Shown in pieces: positions 1 through 8,409 of a stretch of 64,000 nt of DNA. The position numbers and the translations under genes are program-made. Position 1 is the first letter of the stretch; every line of letters starts with the position of its first letter. A model generated the notes under the pieces. It made no database searches and was not told the origin of the DNA. It worked only from the letters and a program-made list of their open reading frames with translations. This DNA is from Conyzicola lurida (GTDB lineage Bacteria > Actinomycetota > Actinomycetes > Actinomycetales > Microbacteriaceae): contig NZ_JACHMJ010000001.1 in assembly GCF_014204935.1 (NCBI RefSeq), positions 2,728,001 through 2,792,000 on the forward strand. Direction: 5' to 3'.

Positions 1-1
1 C

Positions 2-766
2 GCGGTCGTCGGAACCTGGGTCGTCATCCGCGGCATGGCGTTCCTCGGCGAGGCCATGGCCCACGGGATGCTCCCCGGCGTCGCCGCCGCGAGCCTGCTG
101 GGCCTGCCCGCGATCGTCGGCGCAACCGTGAGCGCCGCCGTGATGAGCGTCGGCGTCAGCCTGGTGACCCGCCGCGGGCGCCTCTCGAACGACACCGGCA
201 TCGGGCTGCTCTTCGTCGGCATGCTCGCCCTCGGCGTGATCATCGTGTCGCACTCGGACAGCTTCGCCGTCGACCTCACCGCCATCCTCTTCGGCGACAT
301 CCTCGCCATCGCCGGAGCCGACATCGCACTGCTCGCCGTGGCGCTCGGCGTCACGCTGCTGGTCGCCGCGCTCTTCCACCGTTCGTTCGTCGCGCTCGCC
401 TTCGACTCCCGCGTCGCGGCGACCATGGGGCTCCGGCCCCGGCTCGCCGCGGCCCTGCTCACCGCCCTCGTCACCCTCGCGGTCGTGGCGTCGTACGGCG
501 CGGTCGGCTCGCTGCTCGTCGTCGGCCTGCTTCTCGCCCCGGCCGTCGCCGCCCGGCACTGGGCCGCACGTATCCCCGGCATCATGCTCCTCGCCGCGGC
601 GATCGGCAGCCTCGCGGTGGTGACCGGCCTGCTCGTCTCCTGGCACGCGGGAACCGCAGCCGGGGCGTCCATCGCCGCCGTCTCCATCGCCCTCGCGGGC
701 CTCTCCGCCCTCGCCCGCCGTCTCCCCGTCCCGTTCCAGAAAGCCCCCCGTGCCACCACGCAGTAG
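2..766 (+). CDS. aztB: Zinc ABC transporter permease AztB, 5' end cut by window
   Basis: Integral membrane permease of the ABC-3 (ZnuB/AztB) metal importer family. The frame is open from base 2, and the residues before the first Met (AVVGTWVVIRG) fit the family, so the real start lies outside the window. The visible ~255 residues are strongly hydrophobic with several membrane segments, and GLRPR and VASYGAVGSLLVVGLLLAP resemble the conserved core of ABC-3 permeases. The next gene starts 17 bases before this stop, and substrate-binding and metallochaperone genes follow, so this is a zinc or related metal uptake operon. The ATPase gene is presumably upstream, outside the window. Metal specificity is inferred from the AztC/AztD neighbours. 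Confidence 0.88.
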   Translation, partial: AVVGTWVVIRGMAFLGEAMAHGMLPGVAAASLLGLPAIVGATVSAAVMSVGVSLVTRRGRLSNDTGIGLLFVGMLALGVIIVSHSDSFAVDLTAILFGDILAIAGADIALLAVALGVTLLVAALFHRSFVALAFDSRVAATMGLRPRLAAALLTALVTLAVVASYGAVGSLLVVGLLLAPAVAARHWAARIPGIMLLAAAIGSLAVVTGLLVSWHAGTAAGASIAAVSIALAGLSALARRLPVPFQKAPRATTQ

Positions 767-1952
767 ACCCCTCGCCACCGCCGCCCTCGCCCTCGTGGGC
801 CTGACCGCCTGCGCGGCAATTCCCGAACCCGTGGATGCCGCGGCCGACGCCCACGGCTACGTCGAGGGCGCGACCGAGGCCACCGAACCGCAGCTCACGC
901 TCGCGACCATCGACGCCGCGGGCACGCTCGCGCTGCTCGACCTCCTCGACGAGACCACGACCCCCGTCGCCGTCATCGAGGGCGCGACGGCGGTCTCCAC
1001 CGACGGCCGCTTCGTCTTCGCCTCCTCGGCCTCCGCCGCCGGCTCGGGCGACCTCACGATCGTCGACACCGGCGTCTGGACGGTCGACCACCAGGACCAC
1101 TCCCACTACTACCGCGCCGAGCCGCGGGTGGTCGGCGCGCTCGAGGGGGCGGGTGCGGCCGTCGTGACCGGCGGCGGTTCGACCGTCGCCGTCACCTCCC
1201 CCGACGGCGGCGCGGTGCTGCTCGACCACGCGGCCCTGGGCACCGGCGAGATCGAGCGGGTCGGCGAGATCGCCGGCGCGACGGTCGCGGCCCCGGTCGG
1301 GTCGGCGGTGCTCGCGGGGATCGGCGACACCGCTGTGGTCGCGACGCCGACGGGCGAGACCACGGCCGAGGCGGCCTGCCCCGACCCGGCCGGCTCGATC
1401 GGCACCCGCGTCGGCACGGTGATCGGCTGCGCCGACGGCGCGGTGCTCGCGACGTCCGACGCCGACGGCACCGTCACGCTCGAACACACCCCCTACCCGC
1501 GGGCGGTCGCGACAGGTGACCGGGCGGTCGAGTTCCGCGGCCGCGCGGGGCGCCCGACCGTCGCCGCCGTCGCCGGCAGCACCGGCGCGTGGCTGCTCGA
1601 CACCCGCGAGCGCAGCTGGACGCTGCTGCCCACCGAGGTGCCGCTGCTGCTCGTCGCGGCCGCGGACGACAGCGACGGCAGAATCGTGGCGCTGGCCGCC
1701 GACGGGCGCGTGCTCGTGCTCGACCCGACGACCGGCGCGACCGTCGCCGCCACCGCGCCCCTGCTCGCGGCGACGGTGGCCGACCCCGCACTGCTCGCCG
1801 GCGTCGAGCTCTCCGTCGACGCGAACCGCGCCTACGTCAACGCTCCGGCCGAGGGTGTCGTCTACGAGCTCGACTACGCCGACTCCGCGCGGGTCGCCCG
1901 AACCTTCCCGGTGCCCGGCTCCCCCGTGTTCGTCGCCGAAACGGGACGCTGA
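750..1952 (+). CDS. AztD-like secreted metal-associated lipoprotein
   Basis: 400-residue lipoprotein with a GTG start inside the end of aztB. The signal peptide ends in a lipobox (LTAC, Cys21), so it is anchored on the outer face of the membrane. The rest is repetitive beta-strand-rich sequence of the propeller type seen in AztD metallochaperones. An HGYVEGA motif (from His35) and a His-rich motif HQDHSHYY (residues 114-121) are plausible metal ligands. aztC begins two bases after its stop and a second AztD homologue follows. It probably captures zinc outside the cell and passes it to AztC. Its role relative to the second AztD is not clear from sequence. Confidence 0.75.
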   Translation: MPPRSRPLATAALALVGLTACAAIPEPVDAAADAHGYVEGATEATEPQLTLATIDAAGTLALLDLLDETTTPVAVIEGATAVSTDGRFVFASSASAAGSGDLTIVDTGVWTVDHQDHSHYYRAEPRVVGALEGAGAAVVTGGGSTVAVTSPDGGAVLLDHAALGTGEIERVGEIAGATVAAPVGSAVLAGIGDTAVVATPTGETTAEAACPDPAGSIGTRVGTVIGCADGAVLATSDADGTVTLEHTPYPRAVATGDRAVEFRGRAGRPTVAAVAGSTGAWLLDTRERSWTLLPTEVPLLLVAAADDSDGRIVALAADGRVLVLDPTTGATVAATAPLLAATVADPALLAGVELSVDANRAYVNAPAEGVVYELDYADSARVARTFPVPGSPVFVAETGR

Positions 1953-1953
1953 C

Positions 1954-2856
1954 GTGAAGAGGATCGCCGCCGTCGCCCTCGCCGCCCTCCTGCTCGCCGG
2001 GTGCGCGCCCACCCAGCCCGCCCGACCCCTGGTCGTCGTGACCACGAACATCCTCGGCGACGTCGTCGGCGAGATCGTCGGCGACGAGGCCGAGGTCATG
2101 GTGCTGATGAAGCCGAACGCCGACCCGCACTCGTTCGAGATCTCCGCACGGCAGGCCGCCCGCATCCTCGACGCCGACCTCGTCGTCTCCAACGGGCTCG
2201 GGCTGGAAGAAGGGCTGCAGCAGCACCTCGACGCGGCCGCAACCGCGGGCGTGCCGTCGCTCGTCGCCGGCGACGTCATCGACACGCTCGCGTACACGGC
2301 GGGCGACGCCGAGGGCGCGGTCGACTCCCACTTCTGGACCGATCCGGGCCGGGTGATGGATGTCGCGGCCGCCGTTTCCCGGGCCGTCGACGAGAACGTG
2401 GCCGACGCGGATTCCGCCAGAATCGCCGCGAACACCGACGCCTACCTCGCCGAGCTGCGCGACCTGGACGCCGAGATGACCGCCGCGTTCGCCGTCATCC
2501 CGGCCGCGCAGCGCAACCTCGTGACGAACCACCACGTGTTCGGCTATCTCGCCGACCGCTACGGGTTCACCGTGGTCGGCGCGGTGATCCCGGGCGGCAG
2601 CACCCTCGCCGCCCCGAGCGCCTCCGATCTGCGCGACCTCGTCGACGCGATCACCGACGCTGGGGTCCCCACGATCTTCGCCGAGTCGTCGCAACCCGAC
2701 CGGCTCGTGCGAGTGCTCGCCGACGAGGCGGGAATCGACGTGTCGGTCGTCGAACTGTTCACCGAGTCCCTCACCGAACCGGGCGAGGGCGCCGACACCT
2801 ACCTGACCATGATGCGCACGAATACGGAGCGCATCGCCACCGGCCTCTCGCCCTGA
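1954..2856 (+). CDS. aztC: Zinc ABC transporter substrate-binding lipoprotein AztC
   Basis: 300-residue cluster A-I metal-binding protein (ZnuA/TroA/AztC type). GTG at 1954 gives a short signal peptide with lipobox LAGC (Cys17); the same frame is open further upstream, but only this start makes an export signal. The expected ligands are visible: His in DPHSFE, His in DSHFW, His in NHHVFGYL and a late acidic residue in GADTYL. The long His-rich loop of ZnuA proteins is absent, as in AztC. It delivers periplasm-equivalent (extracytoplasmic) metal to AztB. It sits between two AztD-like genes in one operon. Confidence 0.88.
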   Translation: MKRIAAVALAALLLAGCAPTQPARPLVVVTTNILGDVVGEIVGDEAEVMVLMKPNADPHSFEISARQAARILDADLVVSNGLGLEEGLQQHLDAAATAGVPSLVAGDVIDTLAYTAGDAEGAVDSHFWTDPGRVMDVAAAVSRAVDENVADADSARIAANTDAYLAELRDLDAEMTAAFAVIPAAQRNLVTNHHVFGYLADRYGFTVVGAVIPGGSTLAAPSASDLRDLVDAITDAGVPTIFAESSQPDRLVRVLADEAGIDVSVVELFTESLTEPGEGADTYLTMMRTNTERIATGLSP

Positions 2857-2885
2857 CCGGCGACGCCACCACACAGAGAGAAACA

Positions 2886-4067
2886 ATGAACACCACGCAC
2901 TACCGACGGATTTCCGTCGTGGCCCTAGCCGCGGCATCCGCCATCGCTCTCAGCTCCTGCGCCACGACGACGGCCACCGAGACCGTGGCCGAGTCGCCCG
3001 CGGCGTCATCGTCCCGGGTCGCGGTCACCTACGACGGCGGCATCCTCGTGCTCGACGGCACCAGCCTCGAAGTCGAGGGCGACCTGCCGCTCGACGGCTA
3101 CAACCGGGTCAACCCCGGCGGCGACGGCAGCAGCGTCTACGTCTCGACCGAGGGCGGGTTCCGCGTGCTCGACACCGCGGCCGCCGAGCTGACCGACCTG
3201 GTCTTCCCGGCGCTGACCCCGGGCCACGCCGTCTTGCACGGCGACCAAACCATCCTGTTCGACGACGGCACCGGCGACATCACGGTGTTCGAGAGCGCGG
3301 CGCTGCTCGACGCGGGCGACGAACTGCCCGAGGTCGAGACGGTCGAGTCGGAGGCCGCCCACCACGGCGTCGCCATCGAACTCGAGGACGGCAGGCTGCT
3401 CTCGACCCTGGGCGATGCGGAAGGCCGCACCGGCGTGCGTGTGCTCGACGCGGCGCGCGAGGAGACCGACCGGGCGGAGGACTGCCCCGGCGTGCACGGC
3501 GAGGGCACCACGAAGAACGAGGTGGCCGTCTTCGGCTGCAACGACGGCGTTCTCGTCTACGACGGCGAATTCACCAAGGTGGCCTCGCCCGACGCCTACG
3601 GCCGCATCGGCAACCAGTTCACGACCGAGACCTCGACGGTCGCGCTCGGCGACTACAACTCGGATCCCGACGCCGAGGGCTACCTGCTCTCCGCCGTGTC
3701 GTTGATCGACACCGTGGCGAAGACCATCCAGGTGGTCGACCTGCCCGTGGGCGTCGAGTACACGTTCCGAGACCTCGCGCGCGGCCCCGGCGACGAGGGC
3801 GTGATCCTCGGCACCGACGGGTCGCTGCACGTCATCGACGTGGAGACCGGCGAGATCACCACGTCGTACCCGGTGATCGGCGCGTGGGAGGGACCGGCCG
3901 AGTGGCAGGACTCGCACCCCGCGCTCAAGGTGCTCGGCGACGTCGCGTACGTGACCGAGCCCGCGACCGATTCGGTCTTCGCCGTCGACCTGGGCTCGGG
4001 CGACGTGCTCGCCTCCGCGGAGCTGCCCGCGACGCCGAACGAACTGGCCGTCGTCGCGTCCGAGTAG
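2886..4067 (+). CDS. aztD: Zinc metallochaperone AztD
   Basis: 393-residue secreted lipoprotein; lipobox LSSC at about residue 24. ATG 2886 is preceded by a GAGAG ribosome site. Repeated VxVLD/VYVSxxG strands indicate a beta-propeller, and the phrases AAHHGVAIEL, CPGVHGEGT, VFGCNDGVL and IGAWEGPAEWQDSHPALKV are typical of AztD, including conserved histidines and a cysteine pair. AztD binds zinc and transfers it to AztC in the characterised Paracoccus system. The gene closes the operon and is followed directly by a strong hairpin terminator. Confidence 0.88.
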   Translation: MNTTHYRRISVVALAAASAIALSSCATTTATETVAESPAASSSRVAVTYDGGILVLDGTSLEVEGDLPLDGYNRVNPGGDGSSVYVSTEGGFRVLDTAAAELTDLVFPALTPGHAVLHGDQTILFDDGTGDITVFESAALLDAGDELPEVETVESEAAHHGVAIELEDGRLLSTLGDAEGRTGVRVLDAAREETDRAEDCPGVHGEGTTKNEVAVFGCNDGVLVYDGEFTKVASPDAYGRIGNQFTTETSTVALGDYNSDPDAEGYLLSAVSLIDTVAKTIQVVDLPVGVEYTFRDLARGPGDEGVILGTDGSLHVIDVETGEITTSYPVIGAWEGPAEWQDSHPALKVLGDVAYVTEPATDSVFAVDLGSGDVLASAELPATPNELAVVASE

Positions 4068-4074
4068 CACGGTG

Positions 4075-4105
4075 ACCGGGGGCGCGGCGTGGCCGTGCCC
4101 CCGGT
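4075..4105 (+). terminator. Intrinsic-type terminator hairpin of the azt operon
   Basis: ACCGGGGGC at 4075-4083 pairs with GCCCCCGGT at 4097-4105. The inner bases GCGGC/GCCGT extend the stem with one mismatch around a 3-base loop. It begins 8 bases after the aztD stop. There is no strong T-run, as usual in high-GC actinobacteria. Confidence 0.7.
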
Positions 4106-4124
4106 TGCAGGCTAGCGTTGCAGC

Positions 4125-4301
4125 ATGACCGCGAGCGCAAAGACCCCGGACGAGCGCCGCGAGCGCGCCGAAGAAGCGGTCAAGGCCGTCAACGCCGGTG
4201 CCAACCCGGGCGAGGAAGCGCTGACCCTCGCCAACGAGTACTCCGACGAGCTGACCGACCGTGCGAAAGCTTTTATCGGCCGGTTGCTGCGGCGGCGCTA
4301 G
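4125..4301 (+). CDS. Small hypothetical protein (58 aa)
   Basis: Short frame with ATG 4125 and TAG 4299-4301. The product (MTASAKTPDERRERAEEA... ending IGRLLRRR) is helical and highly charged, with a basic C-terminus; no domain is recognised. Third positions are GC-rich and the frame fills the space between the azt terminator and the convergent SGNH gene. No obvious partner and no assignable function. Confidence 0.5.
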   Translation: MTASAKTPDERRERAEEAVKAVNAGANPGEEALTLANEYSDELTDRAKAFIGRLLRRR

Positions 4302-4328
4302 CCCCGGTCGGCAACTGATCCGCCGGCG

Positions 4329-5051
4329 CTATCCCAGGTCCGCGCGCAGGTCCTCGATCTCGGCCCGCACGGCGGCGCCCATCAGCTTCTGCCCGACCGG
4401 AGTGGGGTGCACGCCGTCCTTCGTCAGGCCGGCGATGAACGAGCCGCCGTCACGGAGCCCGGCAGCGGCGTCGAACCAGGTCCAGCCGTGGCGCTCGGCC
4501 AAGGCCTTGGCGTCGACGTTGAACTGGGTGGCGCGTTCGGGCGCGGCGTTGATCGGCGGGATGGCGAGCACGAGCACGTTCTCGGCACCGACGGTGTCCG
4601 CGATGGCGACCATGTTCTCGAGGGAACCCTGACGGTCCTCCTCGCGCAGCACGTCGTTGGTCCCGGCGAGCATCACGAGCAGGTCGGCGGAGACCGGAGC
4701 GACGCCGTTGCGCATGTCGAGGGTGCGCGCACCCGCCACCGCCCAGCCGCCCGCGAACACGATGTCGTCGTCGACCGTCGACGCGAGCCAGGAGTCCGCC
4801 GAATAGGTGCCCGTGGTGAAGCCCTCGTTGAAACCGGTCACCACCGCGGTGATCGAGTCGCCGACGACGGCGATGCTCACGGGGTCGTCGTCGGAGGCCG
4901 TGGCCGACGGTGCGGGCGACGCCGTGGCGGTCGGGGTCGGGGTCGCCGTCGAGCCGTCGCCGAGGATGCCCGCGCTGACCGAGCCGGCCGAACATCCGCC
5001 GAGGGTGAGCGCGGTGACACCCGCGAGAAGGAGACCACCGAGAAAACGCAT
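4329..5051 (-). CDS. Secreted SGNH/GDSL hydrolase lipoprotein
   Basis: 240 residues. The signal peptide has lipobox LGGC (Cys20), then a Thr/Pro/Ser/Ala-rich linker (about residues 30-55), then an SGNH hydrolase domain. Blocks visible: GDSI (nucleophile Ser), the Gly block GWAVAGAR, GTND (oxyanion Asn) and DGVHPT with the catalytic Asp and His near the C-terminus. These enzymes hydrolyse ester bonds of lipids or acetylated polysaccharides; the substrate cannot be told. Downstream of, and probably co-transcribed with, the S11 peptidase gene 56 bases upstream. Confidence 0.85.
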   Translation of the reverse strand: MRFLGGLLLAGVTALTLGGCSAGSVSAGILGDGSTATPTPTATASPAPSATASDDDPVSIAVVGDSITAVVTGFNEGFTTGTYSADSWLASTVDDDIVFAGGWAVAGARTLDMRNGVAPVSADLLVMLAGTNDVLREEDRQGSLENMVAIADTVGAENVLVLAIPPINAAPERATQFNVDAKALAERHGWTWFDAAAGLRDGGSFIAGLTKDGVHPTPVGQKLMGAAVRAEIEDLRADLG

Positions 5052-5107
5052 TGGATCACCCTAAATGATCGAGATGACCGGGTCTCCCAGAATCGGAGGA
5101 ACGCTCG

Positions 5108-6457
5108 TCACTTACCCAGCAAATCGAGCGGATGGGTCACCCGCCACCAGCCGCCCGGGCCCTCGATCGGCTCCTTCACCACGAGCGGCACCGTCGCCGT
5201 GCGGGCGCCCGCCACGTAGCTGATGGTGCCGGCCGCGGCATCCTCGTCACCGAGTTCGACCGGGGTGGTCGTCATCTCCATGGTGATGGGGGTGTCGGAC
5301 CAGGTGAGCAGCGCGGCGGTGCCGGTCGCCTCGACGTAGCCGGCGGAATCCCACGGCGTTGCGAGGAGCCCGAGTTTGTCGCCCTCTTCGACCAGCGGAA
5401 CGGTGTGGAAACCGGACTTGATGCTGGTGATCCAGTCGACGGCGCCCTCGCCCAAGCTGAAGCGGTCACGGCCGCCGAGAATGACGCCGACGATCGACAG
5501 CGGGTTCTCGAGCCCGGGGACCTCGACCGTCGCCGAGAAGAGCAGCGTCGCGCCGGACTCCTCGAGGTTGCCGGTCTTGAGGCCGGTGATGCCGCTGCGG
5601 CCGAGCACGGTGTTGGTGTTCGGCTCGGGGTTCATGCCGGGGACGACGAAGCTGCCCATCGCGACGATCTCCGCGATCACGGGGGTGGCGATGGCGAGCT
5701 TGCCGATCGCGACCAGGTCGGCGGCGGTGCTGGCGTTGCGGGGGTCGATGCCGGTGGGTTCCACGAACGTCGTGTCGGTCAGGCCGTTGGCGGCCAGCCA
5801 GGCGCGCGTCGCCGAGAGGAAGCGTGCCTGCGACCCGTACGCCCAGGTGGAGAGCAGCTCGGCGTAGTTGCTGGCGGACGCCACGAGCATCAGTTCGATG
5901 GCGTCGTGCTGGGTGAGGGACTGTCCGACTTTCATCCCCTGGACCGTCGCGCCGAGCAGGAAGTACTTGTCGTAGAGGTCCTCGTCGGTCGCGCTGAGGG
6001 TGAGGATCGGCCCGTCTTCGCCGGCGCCCAGCGGCTTCGCCTGCAGCACCACCAACGTCGTGATGATCTTGCTGATGCTCGCCATCGGCAGTTCGCCGAG
6101 GTCGCCGTTGACGGCGAGCAGGCCGTCGGTGCCGAGCGTGGCCGGGAACTCCTCGGCGCCGGTGACGCTGATCGCGCTCGCGAGACCCGGGGGAACGGAG
6201 AGGTCGACCGGGCCGGGCTGCTCGAACGCCGGCTCGCGCACCGCGCCGGTCGGACCGTCGACCGGGGCGAGGAGCACGAGTGGGAGGTAGGTCGAGATGG
6301 ATGCCGCGACCACTACGAGCGCGATGACGCCGGCGACGATGCGCCGACGTCGCCGGCGGCGCCTCTCGGCGACGGCGTCGGGGTGCGACGGATCGCGTGG
6401 CGGTTCCTGTGCCCGCACGAGCATCTCGCGCAGATCGCTGAATTCGTCGGAGCTCAT
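5108..6457 (-). CDS. S11-family D-alanyl-D-alanine carboxypeptidase-like protein
   Basis: 449 residues: cytoplasmic basic N-terminus with an Arg run at 32-39, one membrane anchor (about 40-64), then an extracellular penicillin-binding domain. The SxxK nucleophile motif is SISK (127-130) and the KTG box is in GLKTG (292-296). The middle motif reads ASN (195-197) in SASNYAE, where Ser is normal at the first position. This family trims peptidoglycan pentapeptides; because of the altered motif catalytic activity is likely but not certain. A C-terminal beta-rich domain follows (about 370-440). ATG 6457 abuts a 12-bp repeat tract. Confidence 0.8.
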   Translation of the reverse strand: MSSDEFSDLREMLVRAQEPPRDPSHPDAVAERRRRRRRRIVAGVIALVVVAASISTYLPLVLLAPVDGPTGAVREPAFEQPGPVDLSVPPGLASAISVTGAEEFPATLGTDGLLAVNGDLGELPMASISKIITTLVVLQAKPLGAGEDGPILTLSATDEDLYDKYFLLGATVQGMKVGQSLTQHDAIELMLVASASNYAELLSTWAYGSQARFLSATRAWLAANGLTDTTFVEPTGIDPRNASTAADLVAIGKLAIATPVIAEIVAMGSFVVPGMNPEPNTNTVLGRSGITGLKTGNLEESGATLLFSATVEVPGLENPLSIVGVILGGRDRFSLGEGAVDWITSIKSGFHTVPLVEEGDKLGLLATPWDSAGYVEATGTAALLTWSDTPITMEMTTTPVELGDEDAAAGTISYVAGARTATVPLVVKEPIEGPGGWWRVTHPLDLLGK

Positions 6458-6460
6458 CGG

Positions 6461-6506
6461 GTGCGACGCGCGGTGCGACGCGGCGTGCTCAGTGAGGTGC
6501 GACGCG
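6461..6506. repeat. Degenerate 12-bp tandem repeat (GTGCGACGCG core)
   Basis: GTGCGACGCG occurs at 6461, 6473 and 6497. The unit at 6485 is degenerate (GTGCTCAGTG), giving four 12-bp periods immediately upstream of the S11 peptidase start. Confidence 0.75.
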
Positions 6507-6622
6507 ACGCGGGGCGCCCGCTCACGCGGCGCAGTTGAGCGATAGTCGAGAATTCCGGCATGTGCCCATGCTAGGCACGTGGCGTCCGCGCGTCCAGCAT
6601 CAACCGGGGAGCGGCTGCCGCG

Positions 6623-6829
6623 TCATCCGGCCGAGCCCTTCTTGATGCGCTTTTTGACCGCCCGCTCGGTCAGCACCGAGAGGTAGTCGTGCACGGGGCG
6701 GCCGGCCAGACCGGCGAACTCCTCGCGCACGAGAGCCTCGATCTCAGGCTGGGCGACGGTCGGATTCTTCTCGACCAGGCGCCCGGTGACCTGTTGGATG
6801 ATGTCTTCGTCGCTCACATCGGTCGTCAT
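6623..6829 (-). CDS. Three-helix-bundle dimerisation domain protein (DUF3562-like)
   Basis: 68-residue all-helical protein. The motifs EEFAGLAGRPVHDYLSVLTE and the preceding EIEALV match the small actinobacterial three-helix-bundle dimerisation family. The frame continues upstream, but ATG 6829 (MTTDVSDED) is the likely start: it has a GGGG-type ribosome site and removes a poorly coding N-terminus. No function is established for the family. It is a single gene facing a 250-base intergenic region. Confidence 0.65.
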   Translation of the reverse strand: MTTDVSDEDIIQQVTGRLVEKNPTVAQPEIEALVREEFAGLAGRPVHDYLSVLTERAVKKRIKKGSAG

Positions 6830-7082
6830 ACCCCGAGCATGGCTCCGGTTCTGCTCGCGGTCAACGTCGGCCTGCGATTCACAGCCACTGTTAACCGGCC
6901 TGCTCGAAAACAAACATGATGAATCTTTTTCTGGTCTAGCGACTTGTCAACATGTAGCTTGGCCCCAGACGCGTCGAACTCACCCGACGATCGGCGCGCG
7001 AATGACGGAACAGTACGAACGACATCGGGACCCGAGATCCACCCACCCGACCAGTTCACCACCCTTGCTGACTGGATGTGCA

Positions 7083-7358
7083 ATGACGACTACCGCGTAC
7101 CTGGCGACCCTGGAAGAAACCACGGTCTGGGACACTCTCGACGACACCCTAGTGTTGTTCCTCACGCGCGGGATGATCCCGCCCGCCTGCCTGACGGACC
7201 CCGAGGTCATCGGCCTCGCGCCCGCATCGGGCAGCTGGTGCCTGACGCTCTGGGACGAGGCCGCCCAACGGGCGTTCTACAGCCGCTCCACCTCGAGCTC
7301 GTCGATCATGTGCGAGTCCGACGCGGCGCGGTATCTCGAGGACGGGTTCCCCTTCTAG
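7083..7358 (+). CDS. Hypothetical protein (91 aa)
   Basis: ATG 7083 begins a 91-residue protein (MTTTAYLATLEET...). It has a Trp/Leu-rich middle (WDTLDDTLVLFLTRGMIPP) and a Ser-rich stretch (SRSTSSSSIMCES). No domain is recognised. The frame is GC-biased at third positions and ends before the LysR gene on the other strand. The 6830-7082 region upstream is AT-richer than its surroundings and probably holds divergent promoters; on the minus strand TTGACA at 6949-6944 could serve the small gene at 6829. Confidence 0.5.
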   Translation: MTTTAYLATLEETTVWDTLDDTLVLFLTRGMIPPACLTDPEVIGLAPASGSWCLTLWDEAAQRAFYSRSTSSSSIMCESDAARYLEDGFPF

Positions 7359-7389
7359 ACCCGCCGCACCGGGCTTGCGGCACCGGGCC

Positions 7390-8328
7390 TCACGCTTGCG
7401 GCACCAGCGCCGAGACCTCGGCGGCCGCCGCCTGGAGCGCGTCGATCGTCTGGCGCACCCCCGGCACGGCGAGCAGCGACCCGGTCGACACCGCCGAGAC
7501 CACGCGGTGCGACCGCGGCGCGAGGTCTTTCAGGAACAGCCCGGGATCGGGCCGCGCCGCCGTGAGCATCAGGTCGGTGACGAGCGCCACCCCGAGCCCC
7601 GCCGAGGCGAGGCCCTGCAGCGCGATGTAGTCGTCGGTCTCGAACGCCACGTCGGGCCGGAAGCCCGAGCGCTCGCACGCGTCGAGCAGGTTGCCGCGGC
7701 ACTCGGGGCAGCCCGCGATCCAGCGGGATTCGCGCAGGTTCTCGAGCGTCACCCATGGCTCGCCGGCCGCGGGGTGGTCGGCGGGCATCGCCACGCGCAC
7801 GCGCTCGTCGAGCAGTCCCGTCACGACCTCGTCGGGCTGCAGGGGGAAACGGGGCCCGTCGACGGTGCCGTCGGTGGCGTACTCGAAGATCACGGCGATG
7901 TCGCTCTCGCCACTACGCAACAACTCGAGCGCCTTGGGCGGCTCGGCCTCGATCAGCGTGAAGGACACCCCGGGGTGTGCCCGGCCGACGCTGCCGAGAG
8001 CGCGCGGAAGGATCGTCGCCGCCGCGCTCGGGAAGCAGGAGATGCGCACGCGCCCCGACCGCAGCCCGGCGACGGCGTCGACCTCGGCCTCGGCGAGCGC
8101 GACCGACGCGAGTACGCTCGCCCCGTGCCGCACCAGCACTTCGCCCGCGGCCGTGAGACGCACGCCGGAGCGGGTGCGCACGAGCAGCGGGGTCTCGAGC
8201 TGCCGCTCGAGCAACTGGATCTGCTGCGTGACCGCGGACTGTGAGTAACCGAGCTCGCGCGCCGCCGCCGACATGGAGCCGTGCACGTTGAGGGCCTGCA
8301 GCAGGCGGAGGTGCTTGATCTCGATCAT
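7390..8328 (-). CDS. LysR-family transcriptional regulator
   Basis: 312 residues. The N-terminal winged helix is canonical (HLRLLQALNVHGSMSAAARELGYSQSAVT; recognition helix about 28-45), followed by a periplasmic-binding-like effector domain (about 90-300). Divergently transcribed from the cysteine-synthase-like gene at 8410, with 81 bases between starts, the classic LysR arrangement. It probably controls that gene. The cysteine pair in GCPECRG in the effector domain could make it redox- or ligand-responsive, but this is speculation. Confidence 0.9.
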   Translation of the reverse strand: MIEIKHLRLLQALNVHGSMSAAARELGYSQSAVTQQIQLLERQLETPLLVRTRSGVRLTAAGEVLVRHGASVLASVALAEAEVDAVAGLRSGRVRISCFPSAAATILPRALGSVGRAHPGVSFTLIEAEPPKALELLRSGESDIAVIFEYATDGTVDGPRFPLQPDEVVTGLLDERVRVAMPADHPAAGEPWVTLENLRESRWIAGCPECRGNLLDACERSGFRPDVAFETDDYIALQGLASAGLGVALVTDLMLTAARPDPGLFLKDLAPRSHRVVSAVSTGSLLAVPGVRQTIDALQAAAAEVSALVPQA

Positions 8329-8409
8329 CCTCGAACTATAAGCCCAGCTTCTATCTCACTTCTACATTTGGCCATTGTGTGATCACCTCGCCGCTGGGAG
8401 CGTTGACGC

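Noticed and set aside
582-2937. Two long minus-strand open frames opposite the azt genes
   Set aside because: They are antisense to well-supported aztC/aztD-like genes, have composition typical of GC-rich shadow frames (Arg/Gly/Val/Asp runs) and no domain.
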